From Malurus cyaneus samueli (lineage: Eukaryota; Chordata; Aves; Passeriformes; Maluridae), in assembly GCA_009741485.1 (NCBI GenBank), contig VKON01002658.1, positions 263,319 to 327,318 on the forward strand: 64,000 nucleotides of DNA, read 5' to 3'. Below the pieces are notes generated by a model that made no database searches, was not told the origin of the DNA, and saw only the letters and a list, made by a program, of their open reading frames with translations. Made by a program: the position numbers and the translations under genes. This document shows positions 52,766 through 63,431 of this stretch, one piece after another. Each line of letters begins with the position of its first letter. Within the stretch, counting starts at the first letter, position 1.

Positions 52766-53139
52766 AAGAATCAGACCCAACACAAACCCACTGGAGATGG
52801 GAACAAAGAGCAGCTGTGGCATCACTTGAGTCGATGTCACAAGTTCCAGGTGGGAGATGATGGCACAGGATTAAATATTCCTTGCTGGCATGAGGCAAAC
52901 CAGCTGATTTCTCCTAATACCCGACTGGAAAAGGGGAGAGAATGAGGGAGGAGGTTTTGTACAGCGAGATCATCGACAAGAAAACTCCCTTTTTGGAGGG
53001 TAGGAGGGATATTAGTTGGTAACAGCAAGAGCAGAGATTTTTGCACTCCTATAAATCATTATTACTGGATGTCCCTGAGGGGATGAGAAGAATGAATCAG
53101 TTACACACACACACACATGCACAATGCCAAACTTTTAGA
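52766..53139. other. Non-coding spacer
   Basis: No gene or array is seen. It ends in a short CA microsatellite (53103-53116). Confidence 0.6.
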
Positions 53140-53538
53140 TGAAGGAAGAAAAAAAGAGAAAGAAGAGGGGTGAAAAAAGGAGAAAAGGAGAGAGAAGAGA
53201 GTAAAAAAAAAAGGGAGATATAGAAAGGAAAATAATATATTAAAGATAAGGAAGGAAATAAAGGGAAAAAAAGAGAAAGAGGAAAGATGGCAAACAGGAG
53301 AGAAAGAAAAAATAAAGAAGAGAAAAAAGTGAAAGAGAAGGAGACAAAGACAGGAAAAAGGGAGAAAAAGGGAGAGAGAACAAAAGCCTAAGGAGAAGGA
53401 GGAAAAGAAAGGGAAGAAGGAGAAGAAGGGAATGAATGAACTTTGGAAGCAATTTATAATTCCTTTCACCTACATCATGAATTGAACATGCAGGGGAAAA
53501 AAAAAAAAAAAAAGAAAAAAAAAAAAAGGAAAAGGAGA
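53140..53538. repeat. Purine-rich (GA) tract, ~400 bp
   Basis: The plus strand is almost entirely A and G, made of GAAAGAGGAAAG and AAGGGAGAAAAAGGGAGAG-type stretches with few interruptions. It ends in A-runs at 53499-53527. The minus-strand 'protein' (53101-53469) is a run of F, S and L from the pyrimidine strand and is not a gene. Confidence 0.93.
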
Positions 53539-54569
53539 AGGGAAAATATTCCGCCTAGCATGCAGATTATCATTTGAAAAGATTCTGTTGCCATGTTTTT
53601 GTCCCTGGGTGATGAAAATGAAATTGTCTGATGTGTGCGCCGTGTTAGATTTACCTTTGCAGGGTTCACCCACAATCAGTAGAGAGGGGTCATGCCACAA
53701 TATGTCATCTCACAGCTCCATCACACCAACTCCAATTTATACGAGGAGGTATTATGCATTTCAAAGGAACCCCCTGCGCGTGGCTCTTGTTACTGATCTA
53801 TATCACAGCTCAGCTGAGGGAAGATTAGTTCTGCTGCAAGGGCAACCAGACTTATTTGTTTATGATTATATTCTCCTTAAAGACGCACCATTCCTTTTTT
53901 TTTTTTTTTTTAATGTCTAATTTAAAGTGTGCATTAAAGGGGCTGGGATGTAAAAGGTGAGAGAATTCTACACTCTCCCACAAGGAAACCTAATAGTCTT
54001 AGTCTCCCATGCATCCTGCTCATTAAAAAAAAAAATAAAAAAAAAATCTCCATTTAAATGCAAATTTGAGTTTTAGCTGGGGACTCCCCCAAAAGCTTCT
54101 CTTGGAAGCACCAGGGAAATAGGATTCAGAACCTAAAATGGCTGACAGCAGTCGAATGACCGTGGAAAACATTTCCCATCTCAGTTCCCCATCCTTCCCG
54201 GTGCCCCCCGGTCCCGGCATCACCCACGGGCTCCACCTCGGGCAAACGCCGCCCTGGAGCGCTCAAACTCACAAAATCAGCCTTTCTACTCCTGCTCGCT
54301 GCTGCTTTAATCCACAAAGTCGGCGTGTTTGTCCCTGCCAAAGGCGCAGAAGGATTGAATGAGGCTGCGTGAGCGGCGGATCCCGGGCAGTCCCGCAAAT
54401 TCTTTGGATTTTGGGGGGTTCCGGGTGATTCTGGGCACCCCAGGGCATCACCGAGAGGCTGGCACTGATTCCATCTGTCCCCGAGCGTTTGGGACCCTTG
54501 ATGTCCTGGCTGAAACCAGGGTCTGGAGTTTAACAGGAAATCTTTTTTGTGGAATGCATGTACAGTGCT
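53539..54569. other. Non-coding DNA, left half possibly conserved
   Basis: 53560-53900 is a non-repetitive block with TATGCATTTCAAAGG at about 53752, AAACAGGCGG-free composition and several ATTA-type sites (ATTATGCA, GATTATATT). It may be a conserved element. A T-run lies at 53896-53911. 54130-54500 is moderately CpG-rich without a recognisable promoter or exon. Confidence 0.45.
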
Positions 54570-55075
54570 GCATCTGGAATGCTCAAGGCAGCCCTGAAAT
54601 AAATTAATACAAAAACAGATGGGTTTCTACAAGTAATATGGGTGGGGAAGATGCACAGGTGTTACCCACGGCCTGGGCAGTGCTGGGATCTATGAAGGGT
54701 CAGGCACCCCTGGAAAAAATATAATAAATACAAAACGAATCAAGGTTTCTAAACCAATAAGAAAAATATGTGGGTGGTAAGATGCAGGGGAAAGGTGGGT
54801 ACCCATGGCCTGCTGCAGTGCTGGGATGCTTAAGGGTCAGGCACCCTGGAAAAAAATATAAATAAATACAAAAACAGCATCAAGGGTTTCTAAACCAAAT
54901 AAGAAAAAGATATGTGGGTGGTAGAAATGCAAGGAAAGGTGGTGACCATGGGCCTGCTGGCAGTGCTGGGGATGCTCAAAGGCATCAGGCACCCCTGGAA
55001 AAAAAAAATAAATATAAAAACAGAATCAAGGATTTCTAAACCAAATAAGAAAAAGATATGTGGGGTGAGAGAGGT
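54570..55075. repeat. ~140-bp tandem repeat, three to four copies
   Basis: A CAGGCACCCCTGGAAAAAA-like block recurs at 54701, 54838 and 54986 (periods 137 and 148), with a degenerate earlier copy near 54577. Each unit has an AAATACAAAA stretch, TTTCTAAACCAA(A)TAAGAAA, a TATGTGGGTGG block and a GGCCTGCTG..CAGTGCTGGG block. Copies differ by many small indels. Confidence 0.9.
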
Positions 55076-55375
55076 GTTCATTGTCAGAGAGGGAGGTGTT
55101 TTCCAATTATTGGCTTCCACTTATCCTCAGCCAAGACTTAAGAAGTGGCAGCCTGGAAGTGACACCCATCTCCCTTCAAAGTGCTGGTGGCATGAAGGGA
55201 CTGCACAAACAGATAAATGGGCACAGAAAAAAAAGAGAATATTAGTTAAGGGTGGGATTGGCTCATATTTAACTGGAAATGTGAGGGCATTTCCCCTCAG
55301 CCCGGGCTTGAGCACTTGGTGGGGTGGCAGCGTGGCTGTGCTACCCACAGGGATCCCACCCCAAACAGCTGCCGG

Positions 55376-55735
55376 CCCTACAACAGGTCCCAGTCACCCT
55401 TAGGGTCTGATCCTGCCCTACAACAGGTCCCTGTCACCCTGAGGGTCTGATCCTGCCCTACAACAGGTCCCTGTCACCCTGAGGGTCTGATCCTGAACTA
55501 CAACAGGTCCCTGTCACCCTGAGGGTCTGATCCTGAACTACAACAGTGTCCCTGTCACCCTGAGGGTCTGATCTGCCACAAACAGTCCTGTCCACCCTGA
55601 GGGTCTGATTCCTGAACACAACAGGTCCCTGTCACCCTGAGGGTCTGATCCTGAACTTATAACAGGTCCCTGTCACCCTGAGGGTCTGATCCGCCTGAAT
55701 ATAACAGTCCCTGTCACCTTGAGGTTAGATTTCCT
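55376..55735. repeat. 40-bp minisatellite, array 2, about 9 copies
   Basis: This is the same unit as 51386-51850 (GTCCCTGTCACCCTGAGGGT plus CTGATCCTG..CTACAACAG). End copies are degenerate (GTCCCAGTCACCCTTAGGGT at the left; GTCCCTGTCACCTTGAGGTT at the right), while central copies are nearly identical. Confidence 0.95.
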
Positions 55736-57284
55736 AGCCTACCTGGGAACACCCAGCAAAACAAACCCCTGGCATCACCAACACGAGCAGCCAGGCTGGG
55801 GAAGCAGCTCCAAGCTGCTCCAAGTGTTAAATATTTCCTGCCTAAGTGCAAAACCTTCACAGCACAGCTCACTGAGCCTCTTCCTGTGCCAGAGCTTCCC
55901 CAGAAAAGGAGAATCTGAGATGCCAAGGGCCTGTGCTGGCCATGGCATCACCTTCCATAGCCCAGGATCAGGAATCAACAGCCTGGGGCAGCCAGAAAAG
56001 TGCCCACCCTGGTTTTCTCCTCCTGGGAAAGGAGCCAACCTTCCCTCTCCCTGCCATTTCCTCCCTTGTTCTTCATAAAAACCACACTCATTTCACTACT
56101 TTGAAAGCTCATAATATGATGGGTGAAAACAATTAAACGGAATAGACTGGTAATACCCATGGGAAAACATTTTTAGATATGATATTACAATCTTGTTTCA
56201 AAATTGGATTTTGCCAAGAGGAAATACAGTTTATTATAAAACACATTTTCTTTTAATTTAATTATATAATCTTTGGCTTCAGAGAAGGGATGCTTAAATC
56301 AGACCCATTTAATTTTCAAGTGTATTCACCCATCACCTAGGGCAAATTGGTTTAAATTAGTAGGTGACTACATAAGTTCTAGATATGTGTCACACAAAAA
56401 ATTTATCTGCAAACTCTGTATAAAAGACCATCTACACCAGAAATTACCTGGGATGAGCAGGCAAGCAACTGGAGAGCAGCATTTGCACCCATTTCAATGA
56501 TCCCCACTACAGAACCTGATCCGGGGTTATTTTTTCTCTTTGTTAATGTTTTGCCAGATCAGTCCATCACCCTGCACGTCTGAGCTGTGCCAATAAAACC
56601 TGATGACCTGCAGTTAGATTCTACCAGGTGCATTAAATTCCCATAACGGGAGCAGATCTTGCTAAGTCTACCATGGCTCTTTCCCTGGCTGAGATTGCAT
56701 TTGCAGCCTAATGACAGCGCCGTGCTTTGCTTTGCCTCGATCTGTCACCCCGGCATGGACAGCAATTCTTGCTTTTCAGCACAAATCTCCCCCTATTCCA
56801 CTCCTCCTGCTCCCAAAAAACAGGGTTGAGCCTGGTTTGGAAGATGCTGAAGGAAATCCCCCCAAATCCAGCTCGATGTTAATCCTGGAGAGAAAATCTC
56901 GTGGAGCTTTGGGAGAGTAAAACTGGAGAGAAATGCCCACCAAGGGGAAATGCTGCACTGCAGCCAGGGCTGACTGGGCAGGAACACCTCAGCAGTGATA
57001 AAAAATCATCCTTGGGCTGGGGAAGGTGCTGTGAGAGGAAAAAAATGCTCCAAACCCGAGGGAGAATGAGCTCCTCACGCTGCCACCGCCACTGCTCAGC
57101 TCCAGCCCCAGAGCAGCTCATCCCGAGCATCCTGAGCCTGGGGCTGCTCCCACACAAAATCATCCTCCAGAAACCTCCAGCAAATGTTCTCCAGGCCCAG
57201 CAGAGCCCCCAGGATGGCTCATCCCCCATCTGTGCTCACCTCAGCACTCCCATCATGGTTTGTGCCCTCCTGGTGATGGCAACA
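55736..57284. other. Non-coding single-copy DNA
   Basis: No gene is recognised. 56095-56290 is AT-rich with TAAT-type sites. A 132-codon frame (56901-57299) lies opposite a 116-codon minus frame (56879-57229) and has no recognisable domain. Confidence 0.6.
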
Positions 57285-58245
57285 GCGACTTTCACCTGAA
57301 ATAAAGCACAAAAAGCAGAATTTCTGCCTTTGCAAATGGGCCAGGACCCCAACCAGCATCAGAAGGCAGAAAACAGAAGCAACACCAAAATTAGTTATTC
57401 AATTCTCACAGGGCTGTTTGGGATTTAACAAACAACAGCAAAATTTACAACAAAATCTGCATCACAATTCTCCTGCCAGGCAGCGAGTGCAGGTCATGGC
57501 AAAAACCAGAGCACCAGTGACTTTCACCTGAAATAAAGCACAAAAAGCAGAGTTTCTGCCCTTGCATTTGGGCCAGGAACCCAACCAGAATCTGAGGGCA
57601 GAAAACAGGAGCAATACCAAAACTCAGTTTAGTTATTCAATTCTCACAGGGCTGTTTGGGATTTAACAAACAACAACAAATCCATCACAACAAAATCTAA
57701 CATCAAGTCTTTCGTCCTGCCAGGCAGCGAGTGCAAGGTCACGAGTAAAAAAACAGCAGCACACAGTGACTTTCACCAGAAACAAACCACAAAAAAGAGA
57801 GTTTCTGCCCTTGCATCTGGGACAGGAACCCAACCAGAATCTGAGGGCAGAAAACAGGATGCAATACCAAAACTCAGTTTAGTTATTCAATTCTCTCGGG
57901 GCTGTTTGGGATTTAACAAACAACAACAAAAATCTACAACAAAATCTACATCACAATTCTCCGGCCAGGCAGCGAGTGCAGGTCACAGTAAAAACCAGAG
58001 CACCAGTGACTTTCACCTGAAATAAAGCACAAAAAGCAGAGTTTCTGCCTTTACACCTGGGTCAGAAACCCAGCCAGAATCTGAAGGCAGAAAACAGAAG
58101 CAATACCAAAACTCAGACTAGTTATTCAGTTCTCACAGGGTTGTTTGGGATTTAACAAACAACAGCAAAATCTACATCACAAATCTCCTGCCAGGGAGCG
58201 AGTGCAGGTCATGGCAAAAACCAGAGCCAGCAGAGGTTCCTGCTG
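57285..58245. repeat. ~240-bp tandem repeat, four copies
   Basis: GACTTTCACCTGAAATAAAG recurs at 57287, 57519, 57768 (with changes) and 58008; periods are 232, 249 and 240. Each unit has AGAAAACAG..GCAA(C/T)ACCAAAA, TCACAGGGCTGTTTGGGATT, TAACAAACAACA and CAGGCAGCGAGTGCA(A)GGTCA. The last unit ends in diverged sequence near 58245. Confidence 0.95.
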
Positions 58246-58249
58246 CAAC

Positions 58250-58356
58250 GCAACATCTAAATAAAGTTAATAAATATAAAAATAAATACAGAAAAATATA
58301 TAAAAATTAAACATAAGATAAAAAAATAATAAATATTAAATATAAATATATAGTCA
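58250..58356. repeat. AT-rich low-complexity (AAATA-type) stretch
   Basis: Over 100 bases of TAAATATAAAAATAAATA-like sequence with almost no C or G, directly after the 240-bp array. It is a simple-repeat derivative with no coding content. Confidence 0.85.
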
Positions 58357-58594
58357 TGCACCAGTGCAAGGAGTTTCTGGAAAGGTGAGTTGAATGTGTT
58401 GAAAGCATTCCTGGAGGCAAACGCTTACTAAACTCCACCAAAACATTATTTGCCGAAATAGCGGTTTTAAAACCCAGATCACAAACCCAGAATCCCTAGC
58501 CAAGCTTACACTCCATTCATCCATGTGTTGCAAGGGAGGAGCTCTGAAGGGCACTGGTGGAGCCCCCATTCCTGGGGGATTTAAAAGCAGTGGG

Positions 58595-58785
58595 GATGAG
58601 GCCCCTGGGATGGGTTTAGTGCTGGGAGAACGGTTGGATTTGAGGATTTTAAACACCCTTTTCCAATCAATTCATCCCATATTTTCCATGTAGGTTTCAT
58701 GTGGAAATATATGGGGTGGCTGTGTTGATGGTTGGACTTGAAGATCTTCAAGATCGTTCCCAACTGTCCAATTCTGTGCGTGTTT
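58595..58785 (+). mobile_element. CR1 3'-end fragment(s)
   Basis: Two tail-like blocks lie in tandem. GGTTTAGTGCTGGGAGAACG leading to GGTTGGATTTGAGGATT is at 58613-58650, and GATGGTTGGACTTGAAGATC leading to TTCAAGATCGTTCCCAACTG and AATTCTGTGCG is at 58726-58780. Both match the CR1 3' tail in the plus orientation. A nested or duplicated insertion is possible. Confidence 0.8.
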
Positions 58786-60964
58786 CATAAATAAATAAAA
58801 TTATTCCAACAGGTGTTGGACACCCAATTCCTTCTTTTCAAAGGTCTCCCTCCTTGGCCACCCAGTTTGGAAAGAAACCCATCCCACCCCTCCAAAGCAA
58901 ACCCCAAACCCTCCAGGTGCCATGAAAACCTACGATCTGAGCCATGGCTGGCAAATAAACATTACAAGGGGCTGTTTCAAATCTTTGTAGTAGCAAATCT
59001 CAGCACTTAACTAGTAATGCAATAAGTCCTATCAAGAGCAGGCTGAAAGGTGGAATAAATTTCCTGGAGAACAATGAGGGTGATGTATGCATATGACCAA
59101 GGCACAATAAAACTGTAGAATGGGAGGAAAAAAATGCATACAGTCAATACAATAAAATCAGCACAAATATAGGTTGTGTAAGCAAATAAATCCAGCAATC
59201 CAAATATTTTACAACACGCTCACACGCAGAACAATTTTTTTTTTCTTCCTCCCCTCCCCGAGAAATCTTAGGGTGAAAAAAAAAAATTAGACTGTTTTGC
59301 ATCTGAGTGTATTGTAAAGGCACCAGCGGCTGTCTGCACAAATTACCATTCATCTAGGCGTTGTTGTGGAAATTTTCAAGGGATTTGCAGTAATTATATG
59401 ACAAAATGCTTGCAAATCTCACTCATTGCTGAATAGAAACACACGGGTCAAAGATTGAACACTCTCAGCTTGGTAATTTGTAAATGTCAATCAGACGGGG
59501 GCCACGGGAGGCACACAGGCGTAAGCACTGAAAGGCACAGCGATGCCGTAGCAACCAGAAAAAGCCTTTTCTTGTTATATTAATATATATCAGTTTTATG
59601 CTGCTATTTAGTAAGATGAATGAGTACTCACAGCATCAACAGTTTTTTTTTTTATTTTTTTTTAACAAACTGATCACCTTGCGCCCAGAGGCGGAGGAAA
59701 AAGCGGGGGGGAGGGAAGTAAAGAAAGGAAGGAAAAACAGTTTAAATAAAACTGGTGAGATTAAATTAACTGATACATACATTCGCAGAGGTAGATCGTT
59801 TGCTCTGTAATAAATATGGACTCCTATCTTCCCTTCTCGCAGACAGCAAGGAAAGCAAAAATAAAATTAAAAGATATAACAATAAAAATTATAAATGCAT
59901 TGCGGGCCCGCGGACCAAACAGCCTGTAATGAAGATGCTGCGAGGTGGGAAGCTCCTTATCTCTGGGGATCATAAATAGGGACAGGCAGGAAAGTGAGGG
60001 GCTCCAGGGTCCCCATCCCAAATTATCCCCACGGGGACACGGACCGGAGGCAGAAGTCACTGTCCCCAAAGTGGAATTGGGAATTAAATCATCCCCAAGT
60101 GTACAAAAGGAATAATCCCGGCATCTCCCCTTCTCCGGGGAATACATTAAAAAGCCCGATTTTCCTCTGAAGAGCGGCATCTCCTCCTCAAGGGCCATTC
60201 CAGACACAATGACAGCCCCGGCTCCGGGCTCTGGGAATTCGGGAATTCGTGGCATTTGCCCTCCAGGGCCCGCAGCTTTTCTGAGCCTTGCCCTCTATTT
60301 CAGCACCAACCAGAACGACTTTTTTTTTTGTTTGAAAACTGAGATGTTCAGGGGGGCTCCTGAGGTTGGTTCCCTTTGTTTTTCAGGAAAAAAAAAGCGG
60401 TGGAAACGTCACAGAACCACAAGGTGCTGCTGGTTTTGTCTCAAATATTCCGATTTTTGGGCTGCAAAATATTCCGATTTTGGACCCTGAGGAGCCGTCG
60501 AGCCCTTTCCAAAGGTTTTCTTTCTTTTCCCCCACTGTTGGGACACCATAACCAGCCCAGGCTCCTCCAGCCAAACTCCTCCTCACTCCTGCTCTAAGTC
60601 ACGCCCAAATTTTGTTAAATTCAGTTAAAATCTGGCACTTTTCAGGCGTGGAAGGAAAAAACCAAAGAAGCTGTGGGAAGGTTTTTTTTCATGCACAGTC
60701 CTTGTGGCCACAGCCAGATGGGAACATCAAAACCCCTAAAATCCCTCAAAATTCTGAAATGTTGCCTTTGTTGCAGAAGCAGAAAGGTCCCAGCAATTTC
60801 AGCCCCAAAGTGAATGCAGAAATTGGGGAAATTCCACAGAATTTTGGCAAGCTGCTGAAATTCAGCTGTCACCACCCACCCCATGGTTCCCCTCAATCCC
60901 AAATTCTCCTCACATGGTGTGAGCCCAACCTGGAGCTGATTCCTGCAATTTTCAGGGGTTTTTG
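58786..60964. other. Non-coding single-copy DNA
   Basis: No gene is recognised. It contains T-rich runs at 59237-59245 and 59643-59662, and a moderately GC-rich block at 59990-60300. A 143-codon minus frame (59824-60255) has a hydrophobic C-terminal stretch but no family match or supporting signals. Confidence 0.55.
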
Positions 60965-61075
60965 AGGATCTCAGCCTGGTTTGGGTTGGAAGAGACCCCA
61001 AAACTCGTTTTGGTGGCACAGAGCAGGTCACCCAAAGCCCCACCCAGCCTGGGAACCCCATCAGCTCCACCCTCA
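60965..61075 (-). mobile_element. Probable diverged CR1 fragment
   Basis: CCTGGTTTGGGTTGGAAGAG, then ACCCCAAAACTC and CACCCAGCCTGGGAACCCC, resembles the CR1 3' end in reverse complement. It is short and diverged. Confidence 0.55.
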
Positions 61076-61427
61076 GCGGGATTTAATGAATCTGGAAAAA
61101 ATTACCAAGTTCCATAAAGTCCCCAATCCCATAAAAAAGTATAATGAAATGGAGAAAAAGCTATTAAGTTATAAATACAACCAATACACGCAGCATCGCT
61201 CAGATGGCAGAAACTGGCCGTAAAATAAAGTCATTTTAAGCCATCATCCCACAAGTTACCCAATGTCTCGATTCACAAGTCACACAAGTCCCTTTATGGC
61301 CCCCAATCCCATTGTCTGCATGGAAGCTTTGTAAGTCACAGCTCCCTGGACAGTTCAAAATTCTCCTGTCCTGATGGGTGACAAAAGATTTGGGTGCCTT
61401 TTCTCTGTAAGAATTTGTGCAGATCAC
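61076..61427. other. Non-coding spacer
   Basis: No gene or repeat array is seen; ordinary sequence leading into the 23-bp minisatellite. Confidence 0.6.
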
Positions 61428-62625
61428 TTGGTCCCAATGGGATTTTTAATTTGGTCCTAGTGGGATCTTTTATTTGGTCCCTTGGGATTTTTATTGGTCC
61501 CTTGGATCTTTTATTTGGTCCCTGTGGGATCTTTAATTTGGCCCCTATGGGATCTTTTATTTGATCCCTGTGGGATCTTTTATTTGGTCTCAATGGGATC
61601 TTTAATTTGGTCCCTGTGAGATCTTTAATTTGGTCTCCATATGATATTTAATTTGGTCTCAAGGGGATCTTTTTTTGTGGTCCAAATGGGATCTTTTATT
61701 TGATCCCAATAGAATCTTTTATTTGTTCCATGTGGGATCTTTTATTTGGTCCCAATGAGATCTTTAATTTGGTCCCAGTGGGATCTTTTATTTGGTCCCA
61801 ATGGGATCTTTTATTTGGTCCCTGTGGGATCTTTTATTTGGTCCCTGTGGGATCTTTTATTTGCTCCCTGTGGGATCTTTTATTTGGTCCCAATGGGATC
61901 TTTTATTTGGTCCCATGGGGAATCTTTAATTTGGCCCCATGGAGATCTTTTATTTGATCCCAATGAGATCTTTATTTGTTCATTGGGATCTTTTATTGTC
62001 CCTGTGGGATCTTTAATTTGCCTCATGGGATCTTTATTTGATCCCAATGGATCTTTTATTTGCCCCCTGTGGGATCTTTTATTTGGTCCCAATGGGATCT
62101 TTTATTTGGTCCCTGTGGGATCTTTTATTTGGTCCCAATGGAATTTTTATTTGGTCCCTATGGAATATTTAATTTGGTCCCTGTAGGATCTTTTATTTGG
62201 TCCCTGTGAGATCTTTAATTTGGTCACAGTGGGATCTTCTATTTAGCCCAATGGATCTTTTATTTGTCCTGGATCTTTATTGCCCCCTGTGGGATCTTGT
62301 ATCTGGTCCCTATGGGCTCTTTAATTTGGTCCCCATGTGATCCTTAATTTGGTCCCAATGGGATCTTATATTTGGTCCCTATGTGTTATTTAATTTGGTC
62401 CTTATAGGATCTTTTATTTGGCCCCAATGGGATTTTTCATTTGGTGCCTCTGGGATCTTTTATTTGCCCCCTGTGGGATCTTTTATTTGCCCTGTGGGAT
62501 CTTTTTCATGGTCTAGTCCCTGATCTTTTATTGTCCATGTGGGATCTTTTATTTGTCCTATGTGATAATTTGGTCCCTATAGGATCTTTTATTTGGCCCC
62601 AATGGGATCTTTTCTGTTACCAACT
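61428..62625. repeat. 23-bp minisatellite, about 50 copies
   Basis: The core is GGGATCTTTTATTTGGTCCC plus three variable bases; for example successive GGGATC at 61803, 61826 and 61849 give an exact 23-base period. Some units carry TTTAATTT instead of TTTTATTT. Frames remain open in places (61700-61957, 61746-62186) only because the unit lacks stops. On the minus strand the units read AAATAAAAGATCCC or AAATTAAAGATCCC. Confidence 0.97.
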
Positions 62626-63365
62626 CCCAAAACACCTGTCAAGAGCAGAAAACCCATTTGGGATTATTGCAGGACACTGCAGAAATATGGAAATATGGCA
62701 AAAGAGGGATTCCAGGCATTCCTGAGGCCAAAATCCTGTGGTTTTACAGAAATCAGTGATGATATTTGAATTTTGAGTTGTAGTGCTGCACCCATCAAAT
62801 CCAACAATTTCTCCTACTTAAACCAAAGTTATTCCAAATGCACACAATGCCCACTGAAAACAAACTATTCTCCAATAACTTGCTTAGCAAGAGTTGTATC
62901 CTCTTAAAAAAACACATATAAAAATAGAAATAATCTAAAAAATATATCCACCAAGGATTTACAGTGCAGGTGCATTTCATTTTCCTCCCTCAATTTAAAG
63001 CTGGCCCTTTGCTCATCAACCTCCCCGTTGCTGTAGAACAATTTCCTCTCTTTATTTCCTCTAAGGGTCCTGCAGGTTATGAATATTCATTGAAATAATT
63101 AAGGCACCCTGTTCACAGCTTGTTGTGTTTACTGTTAGCCCAATAAAAAAAGCAAACAGGTTAATGATGAGCTTTAATATGGGAATTTAATGTTTTATTT
63201 CACCTGCGCTTCGGTGAAAAGTTTAACTTCCTCTTTAAGCCTCATCAATTTAGGGAGAATAAGTAAAAAAAACCCACTGCAGGTCCAGGCTCTTGTGTGT
63301 TCTTCTGCTGAATTTCTCATTTTAGACAGCAAAACTGAGGTGGGATTTTTTTTTTTTTTTTTCAT
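62626..63365. other. Non-coding single-copy DNA
   Basis: No gene is recognised. 63000-63240 is AT-rich, non-repetitive and might be a conserved element (TATGAATATTCATTGAAATAAT-like stretch near 63078). A T-run lies at 63347-63362. Confidence 0.55.
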
Positions 63366-63431
63366 TTTTCTAAGAATTATTCAATCCTGAACTGAATAAT
63401 TCTTAGAAAATAATAATTACCAATTATTATT
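63366..63431. repeat. Two adjacent perfect inverted repeats
   Basis: First hairpin: arms 63366-63383 (TTTTCTAAGAATTATTCA) and 63393-63410, 18 bp, perfect, with a 9-base loop. Second hairpin: arms 63409-63418 (AATAATAATT) and 63422-63431, 10 bp, perfect, with a 3-base loop; it overlaps the first by two bases. The AT content makes the stems weak. A T-run (63347-63362) precedes them. Confidence 0.9.

Noticed and set aside
53101..53469. 122-codon Phe/Ser/Leu-rich minus-strand ORF
   Set aside because: It is the pyrimidine strand of a purine tract with no composition or motif of a real protein.
59824..60255. 143-codon minus-strand ORF with a hydrophobic end
   Set aside because: No family match and no signal or transcript evidence; likely a chance frame in GC-rich DNA.
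61746..62186. 146-codon hydrophobic repeat ORF that looks like a membrane protein
   Set aside because: It is the translation of the 23-bp T-rich minisatellite and the frame rotates by unit.
61428..62625. CRISPR-like array (short regular repeats)
   Set aside because: There are no unique spacers between repeats, the unit itself is variable, and the DNA is vertebrate.
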